Source: JBFAPK01 sp040676675 (lineage in GTDB: Bacteria; Actinomycetota; Actinomycetes; Mycobacteriales; Micromonosporaceae). From it: DNA of 64,000 nt. Positions within the stretch are counted from its first letter, which is position 1. Each line of letters begins with the position of its first letter. This document shows, piece after piece, positions 43,823 to 52,045 of this stretch. The notes under the pieces were generated by a model. It had not been told where the DNA came from and ran no database searches. It saw nothing but the letters and a program-made list of their open reading frames with translations. The stretch covers positions 558,001 to 622,000 of the forward strand of contig NZ_JBFAPK010000001.1 of the NCBI RefSeq assembly GCF_040676675.1, in the 5' to 3' direction. A program made the translations under genes and the position numbers.

Positions 43823-44344
43823 ATGGCAGGAGATACCACCATCACGGTCATCGGCAACCTGACCGATGACCCCGAGTTGCGATTCACCCCGTCCGGCGCG
43901 GCGGTCGCCAAGTTCCGGGTCGCCTCGACGCCCCGGTTCATGGACCGCGCATCCGGCGAATGGAAGGACGGCGAGCCACTCTTCCTCGCCTGCACCGTCT
44001 GGCGGCAGGCGGCCGAACACGTCGCCGAGTCGCTCCAGCGGGGCGCGCGTGTGATCGTCTCGGGCCGGCTGCGTCAGCGGTCGTACGAGACCCGCGAGGG
44101 AGAGAAGCGCACCGTCATCGAGCTGGAGGTCGACGAGATCGGCCCGTCGCTGCGGTACGCCACGGCGAAGGTGCAGAAGATGTCGCGTTCCGGCGGCGGT
44201 GGTGGCGGCTTCGGCGGCGGTGGTGGCGGCGGCCAGGGCGGCGGCGGAGGTAACTTCGACGACCCCTGGGCGACGGCGACCCCGGCCTCCTCGGGTTCCG
44301 GTTCGGGCGGCGGCGGCAACTTCGACGACGAGCCCCCGTTCTGA
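43823..44344 (+). CDS. ssb: Single-stranded DNA-binding protein
   Basis: 173 residues. The OB fold covers 1-115 (TVIGNLTDDPELRFTPSG, FRVASTPRFMD, VIVSGRLRQRSYETREGEKR), followed by a Gly-rich linker and the acidic tip DDEPPF that recruits replication partners. It protects single-stranded DNA during replication and repair. ATG 43823 has GAGGAG six bases upstream and gives the usual MAGDT start; ATG 43817 is too close to that site. Confidence 0.97.
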   Translation: MAGDTTITVIGNLTDDPELRFTPSGAAVAKFRVASTPRFMDRASGEWKDGEPLFLACTVWRQAAEHVAESLQRGARVIVSGRLRQRSYETREGEKRTVIELEVDEIGPSLRYATAKVQKMSRSGGGGGGFGGGGGGGQGGGGGNFDDPWATATPASSGSGSGGGGNFDDEPPF

Positions 44345-44385
44345 TGGCGCCGAGCGCCAGAGATCGCAAACCAGGAGCAAGAGCA

Positions 44386-44625
44386 ATGGCAAAGGCTGCG
44401 GCACTGCGCAAGCCAAAGAAGAAGGTGAACCCGCTCGACAAGGACGGGATCACCTACATCGACTACAAGGACACCGCGCTGCTGCGCAAGTTCATCTCCG
44501 ACCGCGGCAAGATCCGCGCTCGGCGGGTGACCGGCGTTACCTCGCAGCAGCAGCGGCAGATCGCCCGTGCGGTCAAGAACGCCCGTGAGATGGCGCTCCT
44601 GCCGTACACGACCACGGCTCGCTGA
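44386..44625 (+). CDS. rpsR: 30S ribosomal protein S18, cysteine-free form
   Basis: 79 residues. TYIDYKDTALLRKFISDRGK and RARRVTGVTSQQQR identify S18. Zinc-type S18 proteins have C-x2-C and a Cys/His pair in these places; here there is not a single cysteine (VNPLDKDG in place of CPxC, TSQQQ in place of NCxxH). This is the zinc-independent type, found at the canonical rpsF-ssb locus. ATG 44386 has AGGAGC upstream. Confidence 0.96.
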   Translation: MAKAAALRKPKKKVNPLDKDGITYIDYKDTALLRKFISDRGKIRARRVTGVTSQQQRQIARAVKNAREMALLPYTTTAR

Positions 44626-44639
44626 GAGGAGGCACCCCC

Positions 44640-45089
44640 ATGAAGATCATTCTTACTCAGGAGGTGTCCGGTCTCGGCTCGCCGGGCGACATCGTCGAGG
44701 TGCGGGACGGCTACGGCCGTAACTACCTGCTGCCGCAGGGCTTCGCGATCGCCTGGTCCAAGGGCGCGGAGAAGCAGGTCACGGTCATCAAGCGGGCCCG
44801 CGCGGCCCGCGAGATCCGCGACCTGGGTCACGCGAACGAGGTCAAGGGCCAGCTTGAGGGCCTCAAGGTCAGCCTGCGGGCGCGCGCCGGTGACGCCGGC
44901 CGCCTCTTCGGCTCGGTCACCCCGGCCGAGATCGTCGACGCGGTACGCGCCGCCGGCGGCCCGTCGCTGGACCGTCGGCGCCTGGAGCTGCCGGGTCACA
45001 TCAAGTCGATCGGGAACTACGCGGTGCGGGTCAAGCTGCACCCGGAGGTAACCGCCCGGTTCGACCTGAACGTGGTGCCCTCCAAGTAG
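44640..45089 (+). CDS. rplI: 50S ribosomal protein L9
   Basis: 149 residues. N-terminal L9 signature MKIILTQEVSGLGSPGDIVEVRDGYGRNYL, a connecting helix, and the C-terminal domain with GRLFGSVTPAEIVDAV. It bridges the L1 stalk region of 23S rRNA. GAGAGGAGG precedes the ATG. It ends the operon before a strong terminator. Confidence 0.97.
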   Translation: MKIILTQEVSGLGSPGDIVEVRDGYGRNYLLPQGFAIAWSKGAEKQVTVIKRARAAREIRDLGHANEVKGQLEGLKVSLRARAGDAGRLFGSVTPAEIVDAVRAAGGPSLDRRRLELPGHIKSIGNYAVRVKLHPEVTARFDLNVVPSK

Positions 45090-45105
45090 CAAACCGCGCG
45101 AGACC

Positions 45106-45137
45106 AGGGGTGCCGTACCTTCGGGTGCGGCACCCCT
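45106..45137 (+). terminator. Terminator hairpin of the rpsF-rplI operon
   Basis: AGGGGTGCCG, a T/G wobble, and ACC pair with their partners around a TTCG tetraloop (45120-45123), a 14-bp stem starting 16 bases after the rplI stop. A stable UUCG loop is typical of terminators; the following sequence has only scattered T residues. Confidence 0.82.
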
Positions 45138-45314
45138 CGTCGTATCCGCGTCGTCGGTGGCCGGGGGTGGCGCGCAACGCGACTCGCCCGGAAGTGCCTC
45201 GCCCGGAAGTGGCTTGCCGGCGCGGCTCGCCCGGAAGAGAGCGGCCCGCTCCGGTGGGGCTCGCGCACGCGCGGCTCGCCCGTCCCGGCGGGCAGAGCGC
45301 GAGCGAGGGCGGGC

Positions 45315-47300
45315 TCAGGTGATCCGCTGGTCGGTGAGCACGCTGACGAGCAGGGTCGTGAGGCCACCGCCGACCACCGCCGCGGCCAGCCCCACCGCCG
45401 CCGCCCGCCAGGTCCGGCCGACCCAGCGGAACACGACGGCGAGGATCAGGCTGGCCAGCAGCGCCATGCCGAGCCGGGGCGAGCCCTCCAGCAGCGACGC
45501 CAGGGCGCGCGCCCGCTCCGAGTCACAGCCGCCGCCGGTCACGTCCGTCACGCAGCCGGCCGGGGCGTTGCCGTCGAGCGTCAACATCCAGACGAGGAAG
45601 CCCAGCAGCGGTACCGCGTACCAGGCGACGGCGTAGAGCATGGCGGCGAGCGGGCTGCCCCGGTCCGCGTCGAGCAGGTTCCGCTCGATCTCCCAGCCGT
45701 CCCGGCCCGTGATCGTCCCCGCGCGCCCGAGTCCGCCCGCGTACGCCGGACGTCCCCCGCCCGGGTACGGCGTCCGGGCACGTTCCGTACGCTCCCGTGG
45801 CCCCCGGTCGCGGGTCGCGCCGTACCGGGTCGGCCGGGTGCCGGACGTCACCGCCCGCTGCTCGTCCCGGGCCACCCGCTCCCGCCGCGCCGGCTCCCGT
45901 GAGCCCCGCTGCCGGCCCGCCCGCGACGGCGGCTCCGGCCGGGACGGCGACGTCGGGCGGGACGGCGGCTCGGAGGTGCTCGGATAGGCGACCGCGGGCG
46001 ACCGTGGGGCCGAGACCGGGGTGTCCATCCAGCGCGGGTCGTCCTTCGCCAGCCGGGTACCCGGCCAGAAGCGGCCCTCCCCGGTACCGGAATCGCCCCC
46101 GTCCCGCTGCTCCAGCGCGGCGAGCTCGCCCCGGTCCCACTGGCTCGTGTCGGTCATCCGGTCCCACTGGCCGGTGTCCGTCGTCGACGCCCACCTGCCG
46201 GCGTCCGGGTACTCCTCCCAGCGCCGGTCCTCCGCGCCCCGGTCGGACCGGCCCGGGTCCGGAGCATCGTCCCAGCGCCCGCCGCGCGACGTGGCGTCCG
46301 ACCGGTCGCCGGAGCGGTACCGCCGCCGGCCGCCGATGCCGTCACGTGCCGAGCCGGCGTCACGTGCCGAGCCGGCCTCGCGACCCGAGCCGGCGTCGCG
46401 TCCCGTGATCTCCCACGACCGGCGCGCGACCCCCGGCGTACGGTCCCAGCGGTCCGAATCGTCGGTCGCGTCGCCCCGGTCACCGGTGGCCCGGCCGCGC
46501 CGCTCCAACTCGGCGAGTTCGCTCCGGTCCCACTGGCTCGTGTCGGTGAGCCGGTCCCACTGGCCGGTGTCGGTCGTCGACGTCCACCGGTCGGTCCCGT
46601 CGGACCGCTCCCACCGGCCGGTCGAGGTCGACCGCTCCCGGCGGCCGGCATCGCCGGAACGCTCCGACCGCTCGACCTCCCCGGACCGCTGCCAGCGGCC
46701 GCTTTCCGTACGTTCCCAGCGGCCCGTCTCCGCGGAGCGCTCCCAGCGGTCGCTCTCCGTACGTTCCCAGCGGCCGGTCTCGGCCGATCGCTCCCAACGG
46801 CCGCCCTCACCGTCGCCGGAGAGGGCGAGCGGGTAGGCGTCGTCCCCGTCCTCCGCCAGCCGGTGCCGGTGCCGGCCGCTGCCGCGCGGGCGCAGCACGG
46901 CATCCGGTTCGAGCACCGCGTCCGGCTCCAGCACCGCGTCCGGCTCCAGCACCCGGTCCCGCCCGGTCGAGCGGTCCCGCCGGTCCGGCTCCGCGCCGGT
47001 GAGCCCCCACCGGCCGGACTCCGTCGCGGACCCGAGCGCCGGAGCGCCCAGCCGCCAGGCCGAGGACTCCGTTGACGAGGACTCCAGGGCCGCCAGCGAG
47101 TCCCGCGCCCAGTCCGGCGTGTACCGGTCGACCGGGTCCGGGTCCCCCCGATGACGGGCGCGCCGACGGCTGGGGGTGGCGTAGCCGCCCTGGTCGCGTG
47201 AGTAGGGATCGGCGGCAAGTCGACCGTCGTCGTCCCAGCCGTCGACGGGAGGTCGCTCGGACCGGGTCAGATCCCCGCGTCCCCAGTCCCGGTAGTCCAC
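45315..47300 (-). CDS. Membrane protein with nine-residue tryptophan repeats, function unknown
   Basis: 661 residues. The N-terminal ~540 are polar and repetitive. Two arrays place Trp every nine residues (with one or two eight-residue steps): W169 to W257 and W343 to W388, pattern [ST]-x-[TD]-[GS]-[RQ]-W-[ED]-R-x. Both arrays end in the same block, TDTGQWDR-x-TDTSQWDR followed by ELA-x-LE-x-R. LEPDAV is repeated three times near 118-135. The C terminus has three hydrophobic segments (about 551-575, 609-625, 633-654) and two Cys in the loop. The domain order suggests a long cytoplasmic disordered region tethered to the membrane. GTG 47300 is a tentative start; TTG 47324 is possible. It is convergent with rplI and divergent from dnaB, and resembles no described family I know. 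Confidence 0.78.
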   Translation of the reverse strand: MDYRDWGRGDLTRSERPPVDGWDDDGRLAADPYSRDQGGYATPSRRRARHRGDPDPVDRYTPDWARDSLAALESSSTESSAWRLGAPALGSATESGRWGLTGAEPDRRDRSTGRDRVLEPDAVLEPDAVLEPDAVLRPRGSGRHRHRLAEDGDDAYPLALSGDGEGGRWERSAETGRWERTESDRWERSAETGRWERTESGRWQRSGEVERSERSGDAGRRERSTSTGRWERSDGTDRWTSTTDTGQWDRLTDTSQWDRSELAELERRGRATGDRGDATDDSDRWDRTPGVARRSWEITGRDAGSGREAGSARDAGSARDGIGGRRRYRSGDRSDATSRGGRWDDAPDPGRSDRGAEDRRWEEYPDAGRWASTTDTGQWDRMTDTSQWDRGELAALEQRDGGDSGTGEGRFWPGTRLAKDDPRWMDTPVSAPRSPAVAYPSTSEPPSRPTSPSRPEPPSRAGRQRGSREPARRERVARDEQRAVTSGTRPTRYGATRDRGPRERTERARTPYPGGGRPAYAGGLGRAGTITGRDGWEIERNLLDADRGSPLAAMLYAVAWYAVPLLGFLVWMLTLDGNAPAGCVTDVTGGGCDSERARALASLLEGSPRLGMALLASLILAVVFRWVGRTWRAAAVGLAAAVVGGGLTTLLVSVLTDQRIT

Positions 47301-47702
47301 GGCCGGAGCGTGACCTTTCTGCAACGGGAGTGCAACCAGTCAGGCAGACACATTCGTCTGCGGAGAGCATACGCCCCAGGACCAGGCAAACCAGCCCCCG
47401 ATTTCTTCCCTCCACAAGGTGGGGAACGTGTTTTCGCAGGTCAGGGCGTTTTACCTCGGCCGTCCCCAATGGTTTTACACAGCCTGTGCACAGGGCTGCT
47501 CACATCCCCGCCCCCACTGTCCACAGCTTGTCCCGAAACTCGTCCACCGGCTTGTTTGAGCTGGTGACCCCGGCGTACGTATGGTTGCCACCCGACCCTG
47601 CCGACGCGTTCGGCTCCGGGCCGGTCGGTCGGGAAACATCCCAGGCCGGAAGTGTCGTACCTCGGCCTTAGGGTCCAGCCGACGCAGCGGAGGGGGGAAG
47701 CC
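47301..47702. other. Divergent region between the repeat protein and dnaB
   Basis: 402 bases, with somewhat lower GC than its surroundings near 47330-47560. It holds a DnaA-box-like site (47517-47525), a CCTGTGCACAGG palindrome (47483-47494) and further TCCACA-type fragments. Both promoters must lie here. Confidence 0.55.
47517..47525 (+). promoter_or_regulatory. DnaA-box-like site upstream of dnaB
   Basis: CTGTCCACA differs by one base from the consensus TTGTCCACA, 178 bases before the dnaB start. Confidence 0.4.
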
Positions 47703-49112
47703 GTGTCGGTCACCGACGACATGCGTCCGGAGGCGCGACCCGCCGGCGCGCAGCAGCCTGCCACCCCCGCTCCGCGCGACGGACAGTTCGACAAGACCCC
47801 GCCCCAGGACGTCGCCGCGGAGCAGTGCGTGCTCGGTGGCATGCTCCTCTCCAAGGACGCCATCGCCGACGTCGTCGAGATGCTCAACACGAACGACTTC
47901 TACCGGCCGGTGCACGCCACCATCTTCGACGCGATCCTCGACCTCTACGGCCGGGGCGAGCCGGCCGACGCGATCACGGTGGCCGCCGCGCTGGCGGACT
48001 CCGGCGACCTCGGGCGGGTCGGCGGGGCGCCGTACCTGCACACCCTCATCGCCAGCGTCCCCACCGCCGCGAACGCCGCCTACTACGCCCGCATCGTCAG
48101 CGAGCGGGCGGTGCTGCGGCGGCTCGTCGAGGCCGGTACCCGCATCGTGCAGCTCGGGTACGGCTCCGCCGCCGGCGGTGGCCGCGACGTGGACGACATC
48201 GTCGACCTCGCGCAGCAGGCGATCTACGACGTCACCGAGCGACGGGTGAGCGAGGACTTCGCCGTCCTCGCCGACATGCTCCAGCCCACGCTCGACGAGA
48301 TCGAGGCGGTCGGGGCGCAGGGCGGGGTGATGACCGGCGTACCGACCGGCTTCACCGACCTGGACCGGCTGCTGAACGGCCTGCACGCGGGCCAATTGAT
48401 CATCGTGGCCGGCCGCCCTGGTTTGGGTAAATCGACCGCATCCATGGACTTTGCCCGAAATGCCGCCATCCGGGCGAACCAGGCGAGCGCCATCTTCTCC
48501 CTGGAAATGAGCAAGGTCGAGATCGTCATGCGACTCCTCTCGGCTGAGGCCCGGGTGCCGCTGCACGTGCTGCGCAGCGGACAGCTCTCGGACGACGACT
48601 GGACCAAGCTGGCCCGCTGCATGGGTGAGATCAGCGAGGCGCCGCTCTTCGTGGACGACACCCCGAACATGAACCTCATGGAGATCCGGGCCAAGGCGCG
48701 GCGGCTCAAGCAACGGCACGACCTGAAGATGATCGTTGTCGACTATCTCCAGCTGATGAGCTCCCCGAAGCGGACCGAGAGCCGGCAGCAGGAGGTCGCG
48801 GAGCTGTCCCGGGGGCTCAAGCTGCTCGCCAAGGAGGTCGAGTGCCCGGTGATCGCGGTCAGCCAGCTGAACCGTGGCCCGGAGCAACGTACCGACAAGC
48901 GACCGCAGCTGTCCGATTTGCGGGAATCTGGGTCAATTGAGCAAGATGCCGACGTTGTCATCCTGCTGCACCGCGACGACTACTACGACAAGGAGTCGCC
49001 GCGGGCCGGCGAGGCGGACTTCATCGTGGCCAAGCACCGTAACGGCCCCACCGACACCATCACCGTCGCCGCCCAGCTGCACCTGTCCCGCTTCGTCGAC
49101 ATGGCGATCTAG
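47703..49112 (+). CDS. dnaB: Replicative DNA helicase DnaB
   Basis: 469 residues. N-terminal primase-binding domain (about 36-140, starting PPQDVAAEQCVLGGML), a linker, and the RecA-like motor with Walker A GRPGLGKS (237-244), Walker B MIVVDYLQLM, and the arginine-finger region near SQLNRGPEQR. It unwinds DNA at the fork as a hexamer. No intein is present at the Walker A or downstream sites, unlike mycobacterial DnaB. GTG 47703 has AGGGGGGAAG upstream. Confidence 0.97.
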   Translation: MSVTDDMRPEARPAGAQQPATPAPRDGQFDKTPPQDVAAEQCVLGGMLLSKDAIADVVEMLNTNDFYRPVHATIFDAILDLYGRGEPADAITVAAALADSGDLGRVGGAPYLHTLIASVPTAANAAYYARIVSERAVLRRLVEAGTRIVQLGYGSAAGGGRDVDDIVDLAQQAIYDVTERRVSEDFAVLADMLQPTLDEIEAVGAQGGVMTGVPTGFTDLDRLLNGLHAGQLIIVAGRPGLGKSTASMDFARNAAIRANQASAIFSLEMSKVEIVMRLLSAEARVPLHVLRSGQLSDDDWTKLARCMGEISEAPLFVDDTPNMNLMEIRAKARRLKQRHDLKMIVVDYLQLMSSPKRTESRQQEVAELSRGLKLLAKEVECPVIAVSQLNRGPEQRTDKRPQLSDLRESGSIEQDADVVILLHRDDYYDKESPRAGEADFIVAKHRNGPTDTITVAAQLHLSRFVDMAI

Positions 49113-49124
49113 GTTCTTCCGCCG

Positions 49125-49224
49125 TGCCGGCGGACCCGGCCGATGGCGTCCACGTCCTCCGTTGCGCTGGCGGACCCGGCCGACCGGCGTCCATGTCCTC
49201 CGGCGCGTCGGCGGACTCAGCCGA
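49125..49224. repeat. Three imperfect tandem repeats, period 40-41 bp
   Basis: The core GGCGGACCCGGCCGA recurs at about 49129 and 49169, and as GGCGGACTCAGCCGA at 49210, each with a following GCGTCCA(C/T)GTCCTCCG in the first two. The array fills the gap after dnaB and runs into the 3' end of the next, minus-strand gene. Confidence 0.75.
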
Positions 49225-49894
49225 CGAGGGGGAACCGGTCGGCCGCGCCACCGAGCGCCGCGCGTTCCACCGCGTCCAGGGGCAGCCGCCCGGACGCCTT
49301 GAGCAGGTATTCCACGTCCGACCAACCGGCCGGGCGAGGGACGTCGGCGCCGAGTAGCCCGTCGACCGTCGCGAGCGCGACGCGGGTCGCCCGAGGGTCC
49401 GGTGTCGGGGCGTCGGGCAGCTCCACGACCAGGTCGAGGTGGTGGATGACCGCCTCGGTGACCAGCGTCGCGACGAGGTCCGACACGCGCAGCACGTGCC
49501 CCTGGGTGGTCACGAAGCCGTCCGGGTCGGCGGCGCCGGCCGCCCGTACCGCCGCCGGCGCGGTGTCCCGCCACAGCCGGACCACCCCGCTGGGGCGTTC
49601 GAACGCCGACGCGGAGCGGCGTACCCAGGTGGCGTGCCGGCCCCCGTCGTCGGAGCCGTTGCCGACCGCAGTCCAGTAGCTGACCTGGTCCACGTCGGCC
49701 GGCCCCTCGGCCGGGCTGGCCAGCGCCACGAGCGCCCGCTGCGCGTCGAGGTTCAGGTGGAACAGCAGATCGCTCACGAGCCAGCCGCGGCACCGGGTCG
49801 GTCGTTGCAGGTCGGCGTCGTCGAGCGGGGCGACGGCGGCGGTGATGCCGTCGTACGCGGCCAGCAGTCCGGCGTGTCGCGCGGCGAAGGTCAT
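49217..49894 (-). CDS. DinB-fold, mycothiol-dependent maleylpyruvate isomerase-like protein
   Basis: 225 residues. The N-terminal helical bundle has CRGWLVSDLLFHLNLDAQRAL and a second conserved helix EAVIHHLDLVVELP; the histidines (H46 and the HH near 150) are placed as the metal ligands of the DinB/MDMPI family. A C-terminal MDMPI-like domain follows. Members use mycothiol or bacillithiol as a cofactor in transfer reactions. The substrate cannot be inferred. Confidence 0.78.
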   Translation of the reverse strand: MTFAARHAGLLAAYDGITAAVAPLDDADLQRPTRCRGWLVSDLLFHLNLDAQRALVALASPAEGPADVDQVSYWTAVGNGSDDGGRHATWVRRSASAFERPSGVVRLWRDTAPAAVRAAGAADPDGFVTTQGHVLRVSDLVATLVTEAVIHHLDLVVELPDAPTPDPRATRVALATVDGLLGADVPRPAGWSDVEYLLKASGRLPLDAVERAALGGAADRFPLVG

Positions 49895-50022
49895 CTCGCC
49901 AGCGTGCCACCTCTGCCCGGTCGCCGCAGCGGGGCGCCGCCCCGGCGCGCTCGGGGGCGGTCCGGTCGAGGTGGAACGCGCGGAGGCCGACCGGGCCGGC
50001 CGACCTCCACGCGCGCCGAAGG

Positions 50023-50400
50023 TCAGTCGAAGAGCTCGTTCAGGAAGCTCTTCTTACGCCGGTAGTGGCCGTGGTAGCCGTGGTGCCCACCGTGGTGCCC
50101 GTACCCGGGAGCCGGCGGGTAGCCGTGCGAGACGGGCGGCGGCGGGGGCGGCGGTACGTGGCCCGGAGCGGCGTAGCTGGGCTGGTGCGGTGGGGGCGGC
50201 GGGGGCGGGTTGTAGCCACCCGGCTGGGGTGGCGCCGCACCGGTCTGCTGGCGCTGCCAATTCGCCTCGGCCTCGAAGAGCTTCTCCAACTCACCCCGGT
50301 CCAGGAAGATGCCCCGGCATTCGCTGCACTGGTCGACGGTGACGCCGCTGCGCTCGTACTGGCGCATCTCGCCACGACACTTGGGACAGATTAGCTGCAT
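50023..50400 (-). CDS. Zinc-ribbon (zf-TFIIB) protein with Pro/His-rich tail
   Basis: 125 residues. Four cysteines, CPKC (5-8) and CSEC (25-28), form a zf-TFIIB ribbon with the family follow-on GIFLDRGELEKL. The rest is Pro-rich then His/Gly/Tyr-rich (GHHGGHHGYHGHY), ending in KKSFLNELFD. Function unknown; the class is widespread and may bind nucleic acid or metal. ATG 50400 fits TACCTT six bases upstream (leaderless); the preceding codon is GTG and could also be used. Confidence 0.85.
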   Translation of the reverse strand: MQLICPKCRGEMRQYERSGVTVDQCSECRGIFLDRGELEKLFEAEANWQRQQTGAAPPQPGGYNPPPPPPPHQPSYAAPGHVPPPPPPPVSHGYPPAPGYGHHGGHHGYHGHYRRKKSFLNELFD

Positions 50401-50412
50401 CACTCGAAGGTA
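50401..50412 (-). promoter_or_regulatory. Leaderless -10 element for the zinc-ribbon gene
   Basis: TACCTT (50412-50407, minus strand) with six bases to the ATG. Confidence 0.5.
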
Positions 50413-50422
50413 CCGGCTCGTG

Positions 50423-51055
50423 TCACCGGTGTGCGGCCAGCGCGGCCGTCACCTCGTCGTCGGAAACCTCGTGGAAGTCCTCGTAGAAGCGGCTGACCGC
50501 GCCGAATTCCGCCGGTCGTTGCAGGCAGACGACCTCGTCCGCCTCCGCCACCAACGTTTCGTACGCCTCCTCGGCGCCGACCGGTACCGCGACCACCACC
50601 CGCTGCGCGCCGAGTTCCCGGGCGACCGCCACGGCGACCCGCGCGGTGGCGCCCGTGGCGAGACCGTCGTCGACGATCACGGCGGTCCGGTCGGTCAGGT
50701 CCAGCGGCGGTCGGTCGGCCCGGTAGAGCCGCTCCCGGCGCGCCAGCTCAGCGGTTTCCCGGTGGACCACCTCGTCGGCCTGTTCGGGTTCGAGCGTGGT
50801 CGGCCCGTCGGTGCGGACCTGCACCCCGCCGGGACCGAGCGCGCCGAAGGCGACCTCAGGCGCCCAGGGAACGCCGAGCTTGCGTACCACCAGCACGTCG
50901 AGCGGCGCGCCGAGCCGGTCCGCCACGGCCGCGGCCACCGGCACGCCGCCCCGGACCAGTCCGAGCACGATGACGTCGGGCTGGCCGATCAGTGCCGTCA
51001 GTCGGTTGGCGACGCCGACACCCGCCTCGGTCCGGTCCTGGTAGATGGTGCTCAT
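50423..51055 (-). CDS. Phosphoribosyltransferase-family protein
   Basis: 210 residues. The PRPP-binding loop is AVIVDDGLATGATARVA (about 124-140), preceded by VLGLVRGGVPVAAAVAD (the PPi-loop region) and followed by AVPVGAEEAYE. This is the subgroup often annotated as phosphoribosyltransferase or erythromycin-esterase-associated. The nucleobase is unknown. It stands alone between the zinc-ribbon and crcB genes. Confidence 0.88.
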   Translation of the reverse strand: MSTIYQDRTEAGVGVANRLTALIGQPDVIVLGLVRGGVPVAAAVADRLGAPLDVLVVRKLGVPWAPEVAFGALGPGGVQVRTDGPTTLEPEQADEVVHRETAELARRERLYRADRPPLDLTDRTAVIVDDGLATGATARVAVAVARELGAQRVVVAVPVGAEEAYETLVAEADEVVCLQRPAEFGAVSRFYEDFHEVSDDEVTAALAAHR

Positions 51056-51188
51056 GCCTAAGGTGTACGCCTCGCCGGCCGGGTGCGCGGCGCAGTCGCC
51101 CGAGAAGGACCGAGAAGGACCGAGAAGGCGAGCGCCGGCGGCGCCGGACCAGCCTCGGCCGCACGCTCGGGCCCGCCGCCGGGCCGGA

Positions 51189-51563
51189 TCAGCCGGTGGC
51201 GAGCGCCGCCAACCGCCAGCCCAGCGCGGCGGCGCCGAGGCCGGCGACCAGGGTCACGGCGACGTTGAACAGGGCACGGTACCGCCCGCCCGTTCCGTCC
51301 GCGGCGAGCCGCACCGTCTCGTATCCGAAGGTCGAGTACGTGGTGAAGGCGCCGCAGAAGCCGGTGCCGGCGAGCTGGCCGAGCCAGCCCGGGAGGCCGC
51401 TGCCGGCCCCGGCGATCGCGCCGAGCAGCGCGGAGCCGGCGACGTTCACGACGAGGGTCCCCCAGGGCAGGGCGGTGCCGGCGCGCGCGGTGGTGGCCCG
51501 GTCGACGAGGAAGCGGCAGACCGCGCCGACGGCCCCGCCGAGCAGCACCAGTACGAGCGTCAC
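51189..51563 (-). CDS. crcB: CrcB/Fluc fluoride channel subunit (second copy)
   Basis: 124 residues with four hydrophobic helices. Fluc landmarks are GAVGAVCRFLVDR (helix 1), NVAGSALLG (the conserved Asn) and GFCGAFTTYSTFGYE (the Phe-box and Thr/Ser line of the fluoride path). Its ATG overlaps the stop of the first crcB by 4 bases (ATGA). Paired Fluc genes make heterodimeric channels that export fluoride. Confidence 0.93.
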   Translation of the reverse strand: MTLVLVLLGGAVGAVCRFLVDRATTARAGTALPWGTLVVNVAGSALLGAIAGAGSGLPGWLGQLAGTGFCGAFTTYSTFGYETVRLAADGTGGRYRALFNVAVTLVAGLGAAALGWRLAALATG

Positions 51564-52045
51564 GGTCGTTCCCCCGCCGGACGGGAAGGGACGAGGGGGC
51601 GGATCCGACCCGCGACCGCCCCGCCGAGTGTGACGGCGGCGAGCGCGCCGGCCAGCGTGCCGAGGACGTATCCGGCGGCGAGCCCGGGATGGCCTCCGGC
51701 GACCAGTCCCCGGGTCTCGACCGCGTACGTGGAGAACGTGGTGAACCCGCCGAGCACACCGGTACCGAGAAACGGGCGGAGCAGCCGGTGGGGTGCGATC
51801 CGCGCGGTGACGATCCGCATCAGTGCGCCGATCAGCGCGCAGCCGGTCAGGTTGATGCAGAGCGTCGCCCAGGGCAGGCCGCCCGGCTGCGTGGGCCAGC
51901 CCGCGCCGATGCCGTAGCGGGCGGCGGAGCCGAGCGCTCCGCCCAACGCGATCACGGCCAGCACGTCCGCCGGCACCCGGCCGCCGGCTCGGTCGAGGCC
52001 GCCGGGTCTCTCTGGCCCGCGAGGGTCCTCCGCCGGTGTCGTCAC
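51560..52045 (-). CDS. crcB: CrcB/Fluc fluoride channel subunit (first copy)
   Basis: 161 residues, longer by a ~35-residue Pro/Arg-rich N terminus. GGALGSAARYGIG, NLTGCALIGALM and GVLGGFTTFSTYAVE mark Fluc. GTG 52045 overlaps the stop of the GT87-like gene (GTGA). With the next gene it should form one dimeric fluoride channel. Confidence 0.92.
   Translation of the reverse strand: MTTPAEDPRGPERPGGLDRAGGRVPADVLAVIALGGALGSAARYGIGAGWPTQPGGLPWATLCINLTGCALIGALMRIVTARIAPHRLLRPFLGTGVLGGFTTFSTYAVETRGLVAGGHPGLAAGYVLGTLAGALAAVTLGGAVAGRIRPLVPSRPAGERP

Noticed and set aside
47483..47494. Palindrome CCTGTGCACAGG as a LexA/SOS-type box
   Set aside because: It does not match the actinobacterial SOS consensus (TCGAAC-N4-GTTCGA) and is not associated with a repair gene.
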